64,000 nt of DNA from Sedimenticola selenatireducens DSM 17993 (GTDB lineage: Bacteria; Pseudomonadota; Gammaproteobacteria; Chromatiales; Chromatiaceae), in the NCBI RefSeq assembly GCF_000428045.1, contig NZ_ATZE01000002.1:136457-200456 (forward strand), read 5' to 3'. Shown here in pieces: positions 18,266 through 26,525 of the stretch. The translations under genes were made by a program, and so were the position numbers. Within the stretch, counting starts at the first letter, position 1; each line of letters opens with the position of its first letter. Below the pieces are notes generated by a model, which was given only the letters and a program-made list of their open reading frames with translations, was not told where the DNA came from and made no database searches.

Positions 18266-19660
18266 ATGAAGCGTTTTATCGCCCTGTTCGTGGTGTTGGG
18301 TGCTGTCCTGATGGCGGCTCCCGGTATCATCGGCTTTCAGGTGGAGAAGTACTATCAGGGACTGATGCAGCAGTTTGCGAAAGGAGGAGTCGAGTTGGTC
18401 TCTCAGGATTACCAGCGGGCCTGGTTTGGTGCCGAGAGTCGTACCGGTTTTCTGGTCAGGATTCCTGCGGGGGCGGATCGCAGCAAGACGGAAACGCTGA
18501 ATTTTTCTCTGGTGAGTCACATTGTGCATGGGCCGTTAACGACCGAAGGAGTCCGGCTGGCGGATATTCAGAGTGACATCAGGGTGGAGGGTGAATCACT
18601 GCTGCCGGCGGATTATGAGGCGGTGGTCAGGACACTGATCGGAATAGATGGTCAGGGCAGTACGCGGATTGACCTCCCGGCCAGTGAGATTCCGGCCAGT
18701 GGTCAGCGCCCTTCAATCCGCTTCAGTGGGGTCGAGGGCGAAATGCGTTTTGATGCCGCCTTTGAACAGGTGGATGCCCGTTTCACCCTGCCGACGTTGC
18801 GGCTGGCACAACAGAGTGGGCAGCTACTGGAAATTGATGGGATGCAGTTCGACTCGCACTCCCGCAGGGATATCTCCGGGTTGATGCTGGGAGGGGGGCG
18901 GTTCGAGATTGGCCGCATTGGCCTGCGGGATGAGGAGGCCGGTAGCCGATTTGAAATACGTCAACTGGGCATAGACGCGGAGAGTAACGCCAGCGAGACC
19001 GCGGTCAGCGCCTCTGTCCGTTACCGGCTTGAAGAGCTGGAGGTGAACGAAACCGCATACGGTCCGGCGGATATTCAGCTGGGAGTCGGTAATCTGTCAC
19101 CCAAGGCGTTGCTGCAGGTCCAGCAATCGATCGATGAGATCAATGCCCAGCAGCTGTCGGATGAAAAGAAAGGGATGGCGCTGTTGAGTGTGCTGATGGG
19201 CAATGCCCCGGCCCTGCTCAAGGGTGATCCGGTAGTGACCATTGACAAGCTCAGTATTCAGACCCCGGATGGATTAATAACGGGCAAGCTCTCGGTTCAG
19301 TCGGTTGGTCTGGAGTTGAAAGAGATCGGCAATGCGCCGGCGGTGCTCAATAAGCTGGTTGCGGACGCGTCGCTACAGATGCCGAAGCGGTTGTTCATGC
19401 TACTGGTGCAGCAGAAGGTGGAGGCCGATCTGCTGCGGCAGTTTGAGCAGCGCCGGTTGATCGAGCCTGAAAGTGAGATGCCTGACACCGAACAGCTGAA
19501 GGAGATGGCGGCAACACTGGCCGATCGGCAACTGAGTCTGCTGCTCGGTCAGGAGATTCTGTTGGCGCAGGGCGATATGATTGCTACCCAGGCGACACTC
19601 TCTGGCGGACTGCTGAGTGTCAACGGAAAGACCATACCCCTGCCGCAGCCGCCGCAGTAA
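18266..19660 (+). CDS. DUF945 (YdgA-like) family protein
   Basis: From the ATG at 18266 (MKRFIALFVVL; GAGAGG seven to eight bases upstream) the protein is 464 aa. One N-terminal hydrophobic segment (residues 2-20) acts as signal or anchor, so the rest is periplasmic. The early QVEKYYQGLMQQF and YQRAWFGAES follow the pattern of the DUF945 family (E. coli YdgA/YihF), beta-rich proteins of unclear role with some AsmA-like character. Upstream in-frame starts lack ribosome binding sites. It is monocistronic and convergent with the phosphoribulokinase gene. Confidence 0.8.
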   Translation: MKRFIALFVVLGAVLMAAPGIIGFQVEKYYQGLMQQFAKGGVELVSQDYQRAWFGAESRTGFLVRIPAGADRSKTETLNFSLVSHIVHGPLTTEGVRLADIQSDIRVEGESLLPADYEAVVRTLIGIDGQGSTRIDLPASEIPASGQRPSIRFSGVEGEMRFDAAFEQVDARFTLPTLRLAQQSGQLLEIDGMQFDSHSRRDISGLMLGGGRFEIGRIGLRDEEAGSRFEIRQLGIDAESNASETAVSASVRYRLEELEVNETAYGPADIQLGVGNLSPKALLQVQQSIDEINAQQLSDEKKGMALLSVLMGNAPALLKGDPVVTIDKLSIQTPDGLITGKLSVQSVGLELKEIGNAPAVLNKLVADASLQMPKRLFMLLVQQKVEADLLRQFEQRRLIEPESEMPDTEQLKEMAATLADRQLSLLLGQEILLAQGDMIATQATLSGGLLSVNGKTIPLPQPPQ

Positions 19661-19675
19661 GCGGATCAGTCAAAT

Positions 19676-19705
19676 AGGAGCGGCTTCGCCGCCGAAGCCG
19701 CTCCT
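19676..19705. repeat. 13-4-13 perfect palindrome, REP-like, between convergent genes
   Basis: The arms AGGAGCGGCTTCG and CGAAGCCGCTCCT are perfect complements around a 4-base loop, just past the DUF945 stop and 50 bp from the phosphoribulokinase stop. The AGGAGCGGC core recurs near 41908 and 55373, so it belongs to a dispersed family. It could serve both genes as a terminator-like hairpin, though a T-run is lacking. Confidence 0.7.
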
Positions 19706-19755
19706 GTAATTCGCTACCATTCCTCTGTCGGGGCTTGATCGGAAACACAGGCCTC

Positions 19756-20646
19756 TCAGCCGTTTCTCTCATCCATCATTTGTTCGATGATCGGAGTCAG
19801 GATAATCTCCATAGCCAACCCCATTTTCCCTCCGGGCACCACGATCGAGTTGCGGCGTGACATGAAAGAGTCATGCAGCATTGAGAGCAGGTAAGGAAAG
19901 TCGACTTTGAATTTCTTGGGGTCGCGGAAACGGATGACCACAAAGCTTTCGTCCGGACTGGGAATGTCCCGGGCAATGAAAGGGTTTGAGGTGTCGACGG
20001 TGGAAACGCGCTGGAAGTTTATATCGGTGCGCGAGAATTGCGGCGTGATGTAGTTGATGTAATCCGGCATGCGACGCAGGATGGTGTCGACAATGGCCTC
20101 GGCTGAATAGCCGCGTTCGGCATTGTCGCGGTGAATCTTCTGAATCCACTCCAGGTTGACAATGGGAACGACCCCGATCAGCAGGTCGACATACTGGGCG
20201 ACGTTGGCGTCATCCGTGACCACCCCGCCATGCAGGCCTTCGTAAAACAGCAGGTCGGTTTCTCCCGGAATATCCTCCCAGGGGGTGAACTGGCCCGGTT
20301 CCAGGGCGGTGCCCAGGCGGGCATTGTGCTCGGCCGCCTCTTCCTCGCTGTGCAGGTAGTAGCGTTTCTTGCCGTTGCCGTGATCGCCATAGGACCTGAA
20401 CAGCTTCTCCAGTTCGCCAAATAGATTGGAGTCAGGGCCGAAGTGACTCAGGTTTTCTCCATGTTTTGATGCCTCGGCAACGGCCTCGCGCATCGCAACT
20501 CGGTCATAACGGTGGAAGCTGTCGCCTTCGATAATGGCCGGAGTCACGCCGTCACGATAAAAAATGTGCTCAAAGGCACGCTTTACAGTGGAGGTCCCTG
20601 CGCCGGATGAGCCGGTAACGGCAACGATCGGATGTTGTTTGGACAT
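19756..20646 (-). CDS. prkB: Phosphoribulokinase
   Basis: A 296-aa bacterial class I phosphoribulokinase, which makes ribulose 1,5-bisphosphate from ribulose 5-phosphate and ATP for RuBisCO. The P-loop GSSGAGTS is at residues 12-19, followed by IIEGDSFHRYDR; HGGVVTDDANVAQYVDLLIG lies in the middle. Length is typical. It is downstream of the SulP carrier gene on the same strand (195 bp apart), so co-transcription is possible, and convergent with the DUF945 gene. Together with cbbM and cbbQO it completes the Calvin-cycle-specific enzymes, though the genes are scattered. Confidence 0.95.
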   Translation of the reverse strand: MSKQHPIVAVTGSSGAGTSTVKRAFEHIFYRDGVTPAIIEGDSFHRYDRVAMREAVAEASKHGENLSHFGPDSNLFGELEKLFRSYGDHGNGKKRYYLHSEEEAAEHNARLGTALEPGQFTPWEDIPGETDLLFYEGLHGGVVTDDANVAQYVDLLIGVVPIVNLEWIQKIHRDNAERGYSAEAIVDTILRRMPDYINYITPQFSRTDINFQRVSTVDTSNPFIARDIPSPDESFVVIRFRDPKKFKVDFPYLLSMLHDSFMSRRNSIVVPGGKMGLAMEIILTPIIEQMMDERNG

Positions 20647-20840
20647 GTTAAACCCCTGAGTTTATAACTTCTTCTCCAGATTACCGGCAATTCTGACAGT
20701 GGTGAAGCGGGAGGAGAAGTAACAATAATTTTCCTTATCTATAAGCCATTGTTATGTGTGTGCTTGCTTTTATCAGTCTAGCCGTGATTTTTTCTGACCC
20801 CGGTATGGAGTGTTGACCAGCCACTGTAACAGACCTGGCA

Positions 20841-22514
20841 TCAGCCGGCGGGGATGCCGATACTGGCGGCTGCATGCTGCAGGGCGGATAGGCGCCGGTT
20901 GTGTTGGTGCCCCTCATTCAGGCGGCCCAATACTCCCTGTTTCTGCAGCATCTCGTAGACTTGGGGTCGGCCGCCCACCAGAAAAACCTGGCGACCGGTA
21001 CTCTGGGCATTGAAGATCATGTCATCCAGGGCACGGCTGGAGGTGAAGTCAACCTTGGCCACGTCACTGAGATCCAGCACCAGGGCGCGATACTGATCAA
21101 ATTGGGCCAGCCGTCGGGACATCTCCTTGGCGGCGCCAAAACTCATGGGGCCGGCCAGGTGGTAGAGCAGGATGTCACCCCTGGCCGCCTTGATGATTAG
21201 CTTCTCCTCATCGGACAAGGGAGTCTCGGTCTGATCGGGATCGGTAATGGTGCTGATACTTTTTAGCTGCAGATCCACCATCTCCTTCATGAACAGCATG
21301 CTGGCCATCACCATGCCGGTCGCAACGGCAATCATCAGATCGACAAATACCGTCAGCAGCAACACCACCAGCATTTTGACAATGCCGGACAGGGGGACCT
21401 GCCGCAGCCGTTTGAAGTAGTCCCAGTCGATAATGTCAGTGCCCACCTTAATGAGGATGCCGGCCAGTACCGCTTTGGGTATATGGCTGGCCAAACCGCC
21501 GGCACCCAGAATACAGCCGAGCAGAATCAGGGAGTGCAGGGCACCGGAGATGGGAGTCCTGCCGCCCGCCTTGATGTTCACCACGGTACGCATAGTGGCC
21601 CCGGCACCCGGCAGACCACCGAAAAAGCCCGCCACCGTGTTGCCTATGCCCTGGCCTATCAGCTCCCGGTCAGACTTGTGGTAGCCGCGGGTAATATTGT
21701 CCGCCACCAGTGACGTGAGCAGTGAATCGATGGCGCCCAGAGCGGCCAGGGTCAGGGCCGACTTGATCATGCCGGGAAGTAATAGCAGGTCAAAGGCGGG
21801 TATTTGCAGTGTGGGAATGCCGGTAGGGATCTCACCAAGTAGCGGTGCGCTGCTTCCGGGGAACAGGAACCATACCGCCGTGGTGCCGAGGATCAGGGCA
21901 ATCAACGGAGCGGGTATCAGTTTGTTGAGTTGTGGCAGAAATGCGGGAACCGTATAAACAACAATCAGGGTTAACAGTCCGAGGGTCGCCGCATCTGGCT
22001 GGATATTACTGAGAAAATCCGGGATGGCCTGCATGGCCAGGAGCGGCCGGGCCGGGCTGTCGAATCCCACCAGGGGGCCGATCTGCAGCAGGATAATGAT
22101 GACGCCGATGCCGCTCATGAAACCTGAAATCACCGGGTGCGGCACCAGTTCAATGAATTTTCCCACGCGCAACAGGCCGAAAATGATCTGGAACACCCCG
22201 CCCAGGACCACCACGCCAAAAGCGAGTGCCGCTCCGTGCGCCGGATTGTCCGGAAACATGCCGGTGTACTGGGTGAATATCATTGCCATGACCACGGTCA
22301 TCGGGCCGGTCGGTCCGGAAACCTGTGCCGGCGTGCCGCCGAACAGCGCGGCAAAAAAGCCGACGAAGATAGCGCCGTAGATACCGGCAATCGGGCCGGC
22401 TCCCGAGGAGACGCCCATGGCCAGGGCGAGGGGCAAAGCGACCACCGCGGCCGTCAGACCGCCATAGATATCACCTTGCAGATTACGCAGATGAAAACCG
22501 TTGACGAGTGGCAT
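20841..22514 (-). CDS. SulP-family anion transporter with STAS domain (candidate bicarbonate importer)
   Basis: A 557-aa inner membrane protein with about 12-14 hydrophobic segments (residues 10-400) and a C-terminal STAS domain (about 430-540, with LVLDLSDVAKVDFTSS). The N-terminal signature DIYGGLTAAVVALPLALAMG and GGTPAQVSGPTGPMT are SulP landmarks. SulP proteins carry sulfate, but cyanobacterial BicA and SulP carriers of chemoautotrophic gammaproteobacteria import bicarbonate. The gene directly upstream of phosphoribulokinase on the same strand makes inorganic carbon uptake the favoured guess. Substrate cannot be fixed from sequence. Confidence 0.85.
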   Translation of the reverse strand: MPLVNGFHLRNLQGDIYGGLTAAVVALPLALAMGVSSGAGPIAGIYGAIFVGFFAALFGGTPAQVSGPTGPMTVVMAMIFTQYTGMFPDNPAHGAALAFGVVVLGGVFQIIFGLLRVGKFIELVPHPVISGFMSGIGVIIILLQIGPLVGFDSPARPLLAMQAIPDFLSNIQPDAATLGLLTLIVVYTVPAFLPQLNKLIPAPLIALILGTTAVWFLFPGSSAPLLGEIPTGIPTLQIPAFDLLLLPGMIKSALTLAALGAIDSLLTSLVADNITRGYHKSDRELIGQGIGNTVAGFFGGLPGAGATMRTVVNIKAGGRTPISGALHSLILLGCILGAGGLASHIPKAVLAGILIKVGTDIIDWDYFKRLRQVPLSGIVKMLVVLLLTVFVDLMIAVATGMVMASMLFMKEMVDLQLKSISTITDPDQTETPLSDEEKLIIKAARGDILLYHLAGPMSFGAAKEMSRRLAQFDQYRALVLDLSDVAKVDFTSSRALDDMIFNAQSTGRQVFLVGGRPQVYEMLQKQGVLGRLNEGHQHNRRLSALQHAAASIGIPAG

Positions 22515-22869
22515 GGAGCGTTACCGGATCGGGTCGTAAACGAATGAGATTAACATATTTCAACTGGACTGGAAGGGTCGGTTGGCGTGATTATTTGTTG
22601 ACGATACAGTTAAGCATTGATAGGCGTCGGGCCGATGGGGCGCAGGGCGCTTTCTTGATAAATATAAGACTGGACTGATATACTTCCGTGCCCAATTTGC
22701 CGGGTGTGGCTGGCTGCCAGGCCGGCAATCTTATAAGGTATATGCAGACTGCCTGGCTATATCAGGTGAACAGTTCGGGGCGGGTCTTTTGGGGCTCGGA
22801 CTATGCCGCGTTGCCCCGGATTCAGGGTGGCCGATAATCATAATATTAATTTTCGGGGTATAACAGTTG
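22515..22869. other. 355-bp divergent intergenic region between the SulP and SLC13 genes
   Basis: No gene is supported here. It holds a candidate sigma-70 promoter (22655-22684) and a 7-bp stem TTGCCGG/CCGGCAA around 22699-22731 within the predicted 5' untranslated region of the downstream permease. No riboswitch family could be recognised. Confidence 0.4.
22655..22684 (+). promoter_or_regulatory. Candidate sigma-70 promoter of the SLC13 permease gene
   Basis: TTGATA (-35, five of six) and TATACT (-10, five of six) are separated by 18 bp. Transcription from about 22691 would give an untranslated leader of roughly 180 nt. Confidence 0.45.
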
Positions 22870-24849
22870 ATGGAGTCTGCGGTCTCGCTGGAGAAGAAGG
22901 AATCGATCACGCTGGACGTGAAAAAAATTGTCGCGGCTGTGGTCTTTACGCTGCTTGCCATCGGCATGGCAACGGTTGTTCCGAGCATACAGATTGCCTG
23001 GGTCACTGCCCTGCTGTTGTTGACCATCTATCTGTTTGCATTTGAAGTGGTCGGTGTGGATGTGGCCGCCTTGACCGTCATGGTGTTACTGGGCCTGACC
23101 AGCCTGCTGGCACCGATCATGGGGCTGTCGGAAGGACTGGTCTCCACCACCCATCTGTTTGACGGCTTTTCCAGCAATGCCGTGATCTCCATTATCGCGG
23201 TGATGATTATCGGCGCTGGGCTGGACAAGACGGGCGTGATGAGCAAGGTGGCGGCGTTTATTCTCGATGCCGGCGGCAGTACCGAGAAGCGGATCATCCC
23301 CATCATTTCGGGCACCGTGGCGTTCATCTCCTCCTTCATGCAGAATGTGGGTGCCGCCGCACTGTTTCTCCCGGTGGTGAGTCGTATCTCCGCTCGCTCC
23401 GGCCTGCCGATGTCGCGACTGCTGATGCCGATGGGGTTTTGTGCCATCCTTGGCGGTACCGTGACCATGGTCGGTTCCTCGCCACTGATCCTGCTCAATG
23501 ATCTGATTCTGACCTCCAACAAGGCCCTGCCGGCTGATCATCAAATGCAGGTCTGGTCACTCTTTTCCGTCACCCCGGTGGGTGTTGCCCTGGTGGCTAC
23601 CGGTATTATCTATTTTGTGCTGGCCGGCCGCTTTGTGCTGCCGGGTGCGGGTGGCGACAGCGGTACGACCGCCACCAACTCTATGGAATACTTTCAGCGC
23701 ATCTATGACATCGACTACGCCCTGTTTGAAGTGGTGGTACCACCGGAGAGTGAGCTGGTCGGTATGATGCTGGATGATGTGGAGACGGAATACCGGGTCC
23801 GTGTGATTGCCACCAAGGGAGCGAATGGCCGAATTCGTATTGGACGAGGCGATCTGGCCCGCGATTTCGCCATTGAAGGTGGTATGGTGCTGGGTGTGCT
23901 CGCCTCGCCCAAACATCTGGCAGGCCTGGTCGAGAAATTCGATCTGCGGCTGCGTAACGGCCTCAAGTCGTTTGCCGAATCCCTCGCCTCCACCAAGGCG
24001 GGTATCGCCGAACTGGTCATTCCCCCCGGCTCGCAACTGATTGGCAAGAGCGCCCGAGATGTCTGGCTGCGCAAGACCTACGGCGTCGCCATGGTGGCGC
24101 TGCATCGCAACGGCGAAACCCTGCATGAGGGTGACCATATTCGTGATCTTCCGCTCAAGGCGGGCGATACCCTGGTTGTGCATACCACCTGGGATTCCCT
24201 GGTGCGCCTGGAATCGGACCGCAACTTCGTGGTGGTCACCACGGAATATCCCCATGAAGAGACCCGCCCGCAGAAAGTGGGATGGGCCGGACTGTTTTTT
24301 GTGATAGCCCTCTCCATGGTGCTGTTCACCGATATCCGGCTCTCGATTGCACTGCTGACAGGAGCTATCGGCATGGTGCTTTCGGGGGTGTTGAAGATTG
24401 AAGAGGCCTATTCGGCGGTCTCCTGGAAGACAGTGTTTCTGCTGGCCAGCCTGATTCCGTTGGGACTGGCGGTGGAGACCAGCGGCACTGCCAAGTGGAT
24501 TGCCGAGCAGACCATTTCAGTGGTTGGCGAAATGCCCGTCTGGGTGATTCAAAGTGCGGTCGCCGCACTGGCCACTTTCTTTACCCTGGTGATGTCCAAT
24601 GTCGGTGCGACCGTGCTGCTGGTCCCCCTGGCGGTGAACATCGCCATTGGTGTGGGTGCCGACCCGGCGGTGTTTGCCCTGACGGTGGCCATTGCCACCT
24701 CCAACTCCTTCCTGATACCGACCCATCAGGTAAACGCACTGATCATGGGGCCGGCCGGCTATCGGGTGCCTGACTTTATGCGAGCCGGTGGCGTGATGAC
24801 ACTGCTGTTCCTGGTAGTGATGATCGGCATGATGAACCTGTTGTTTTGA
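22870..24849 (+). CDS. Second SLC13-family permease with two TrkA_C domains
   Basis: A 659-aa inner membrane protein taken from the ATG at 22870. Hydrophobic segments at about 20-260 and 480-659 flank two TrkA_C (RCK_C) domains near 277-360 and 378-460. The paired motifs SFMQNVGAAALFLPV and TLVMSNVGATVLLVPLAV are the signature re-entrant loops of the SLC13/ion transporter superfamily. It likely imports an anion such as sulfate or a dicarboxylate with sodium. It has the same design as the permease at 3949-5787 but differs in length and in most of its sequence, so the two probably have different substrates. A TTG at 22867 is an alternative start. Confidence 0.83.
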   Translation: MESAVSLEKKESITLDVKKIVAAVVFTLLAIGMATVVPSIQIAWVTALLLLTIYLFAFEVVGVDVAALTVMVLLGLTSLLAPIMGLSEGLVSTTHLFDGFSSNAVISIIAVMIIGAGLDKTGVMSKVAAFILDAGGSTEKRIIPIISGTVAFISSFMQNVGAAALFLPVVSRISARSGLPMSRLLMPMGFCAILGGTVTMVGSSPLILLNDLILTSNKALPADHQMQVWSLFSVTPVGVALVATGIIYFVLAGRFVLPGAGGDSGTTATNSMEYFQRIYDIDYALFEVVVPPESELVGMMLDDVETEYRVRVIATKGANGRIRIGRGDLARDFAIEGGMVLGVLASPKHLAGLVEKFDLRLRNGLKSFAESLASTKAGIAELVIPPGSQLIGKSARDVWLRKTYGVAMVALHRNGETLHEGDHIRDLPLKAGDTLVVHTTWDSLVRLESDRNFVVVTTEYPHEETRPQKVGWAGLFFVIALSMVLFTDIRLSIALLTGAIGMVLSGVLKIEEAYSAVSWKTVFLLASLIPLGLAVETSGTAKWIAEQTISVVGEMPVWVIQSAVAALATFFTLVMSNVGATVLLVPLAVNIAIGVGADPAVFALTVAIATSNSFLIPTHQVNALIMGPAGYRVPDFMRAGGVMTLLFLVVMIGMMNLLF

Positions 24850-24891
24850 TTTACCCCGGTTACCCATTCAATTAGTAGTTGGGGTGAGCTT

Positions 24892-24913
24892 GTGAACCCC
24901 GGCGGGGTTTCAC
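24892..24913. terminator. Weak hairpin between convergent permease and nhaD genes
   Basis: GTGAACCCC, a three-base loop and GGGGTTTCAC form an imperfect 9-bp stem 43 bp past the permease stop. No good T-run follows on either strand. Confidence 0.35.
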
Positions 24914-24979
24914 GCGAGTGCGCATGCTGTTGGAGTTCGTTCGTCACCCCGATTTACGGTTTTGTGGCGGCTGTGCAGA

Positions 24980-26431
24980 TCAGAACAGGCGGGCGTTCAG
25001 CCACAGGTGGGTAAGGATGCTCGCAACATAGGCGAACAGGATCACCGGCGTCCATCTCAGGTGGCTGAAGAAAGTGTACTTGCCATTGGATTGCCCCATC
25101 AACGCCACGCCGGCGGCCGAACCGATCGCCAGCACGGAACCGCCGGTGCCGACACTCAGGGTCGCCAACAGCCACTCGCCCCGCGACATCTCCGGCATCA
25201 TGGTCAGCACGCTGTACATGGTCGGGATATTCTCCAGCACCGCCGACGCCAGACCGACCGCGATATTGGCGGAGGTGGGGCCCCACTGGCTGTACATGAT
25301 ATCGGAAGCGATGGCCAGGTAACCGATATAGCCGAGTCCCCCGACCGACAGTGCCACGCCATAGATGAACAGCAGGGTGTCCCACTCCACCCGGGCCACC
25401 CGGACGAACACATCAAACGGATTTCTGCTGTCGATCGGGATGGGTGATGCCAGTTGCTCGGCATCCTCCACCCCCTCTTCCCGGAGCCGGTGGGTTTTTT
25501 TCAGGTAGAAGCCAAAGAACTGCAGGTAGGAGAGGCCGGTGAGCATGCCGATCACGGCCGGCAGGTGCAGTACACCTCTGAAAAATACTGCCGTGGCGAT
25601 GGTGCAGATGAACAGCAGGATAATACGTCTTGCCCCGCGCAGCATACGGGTCGGTGCGCAGTGAGGGTCTGGTCTTCCCTTCGGCAATGCCAGGTGCATG
25701 GCGCAGGCCGGTATCAGGAAATTGATGAGTGACGGAATGAACAGGTTAAAGAAGCTCCAGAAGTCCAGGGTGCCATTGCTGCTCTGGATATTCTGTTGCC
25801 AGACCATCAGGGTAGTGATGTCGCCAAACGGGCTGAAAGCGCCGCCGGCATTGGCGGCAATCACCACATTCAGGCAGCCCAGGCTGATGAAACGCCGATT
25901 ATCCGGCTCGATCACCAGGATCAGGGCACCAACCAGTAGCGCGCTGGCCAGGTTGTCGAGGAACGGCGACAGCAGAAAGGTGGTGATCCCGCTGCTCCAG
26001 AACAGTCCGCGATAGCTGAGTCCCCTGTTACACAGCCAGGCGCGCAGCGTCTTGAACACACGCCGCTCACCCAGGGCATTAATGTAGGTCATCACCACCA
26101 GGATCAGCAGCATCAGCTCGGCATACTGGAGCAGGCTTTGCCGCACACTCTGTTCCGCCTGATCGGTAGTGCCGGTAGTCATCGCGTACCAGCCGATCAA
26201 TGCCCATATAATGCCGGCGGCGATGATTACCGGTTTGGATTTTCTGAGGTGGGTGTACTCCTCGAAGCTCACCAGGAGGATGGCGAGGGCGAAAGCCGCC
26301 AGGGCGAAATAGCCGCTCCAGTGCGCTGTCATCGTCGGCAGGAGCCGGTCCACGTCGGCCGCCATGGCGACACCACTGTTGAACAGCAGCAAGAGAAAGA
26401 TCAGCTTGAGTGTTGTTCGGGTGATCTGCAT
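24980..26431 (-). CDS. nhaD: NhaD-type Na+/H+ antiporter, copy 1
   Basis: From the ATG at 26431 the protein is 483 aa. A cleavable-looking N-terminal segment (LKLIFLLLLFNSGVAMAADV) is followed by about 12 transmembrane segments. EEYTHLRKSKPVIIAAG, ANAGGAFSPFGDITTLMVWQ and GSAAGVALMGQ are NhaD landmarks. NhaD exchanges internal Na+ or Li+ for protons and is typical of marine and haloalkaliphilic gammaproteobacteria. It is 94 bp downstream of a second nhaD on the same strand with the same signal-plus-12-segment design. An upstream ATG at 26479 would put 16 residues before the signal and is rejected. Confidence 0.9.
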   Translation of the reverse strand: MQITRTTLKLIFLLLLFNSGVAMAADVDRLLPTMTAHWSGYFALAAFALAILLVSFEEYTHLRKSKPVIIAAGIIWALIGWYAMTTGTTDQAEQSVRQSLLQYAELMLLILVVMTYINALGERRVFKTLRAWLCNRGLSYRGLFWSSGITTFLLSPFLDNLASALLVGALILVIEPDNRRFISLGCLNVVIAANAGGAFSPFGDITTLMVWQQNIQSSNGTLDFWSFFNLFIPSLINFLIPACAMHLALPKGRPDPHCAPTRMLRGARRIILLFICTIATAVFFRGVLHLPAVIGMLTGLSYLQFFGFYLKKTHRLREEGVEDAEQLASPIPIDSRNPFDVFVRVARVEWDTLLFIYGVALSVGGLGYIGYLAIASDIMYSQWGPTSANIAVGLASAVLENIPTMYSVLTMMPEMSRGEWLLATLSVGTGGSVLAIGSAAGVALMGQSNGKYTFFSHLRWTPVILFAYVASILTHLWLNARLF

Positions 26432-26487
26432 GTTGTCGCTTGGTGTCAATGAACCAGCGCCCATGATAACGGAAACCATGCAGTCCG

Positions 26488-26517
26488 AACCACCGGCAGT
26501 AGTGCCTGCCGGTGGTT
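26488..26517. terminator. Perfect 12-bp hairpin between the two nhaD genes
   Basis: AACCACCGGCAG and CTGCCGGTGGTT flank a 6-base loop, nine bases past the stop of nhaD copy 2. No T-run follows on the minus strand, so it may act as a processing or stability element that separates expression of the two copies. Confidence 0.55.
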
Positions 26518-26525
26518 ACCCGGAA

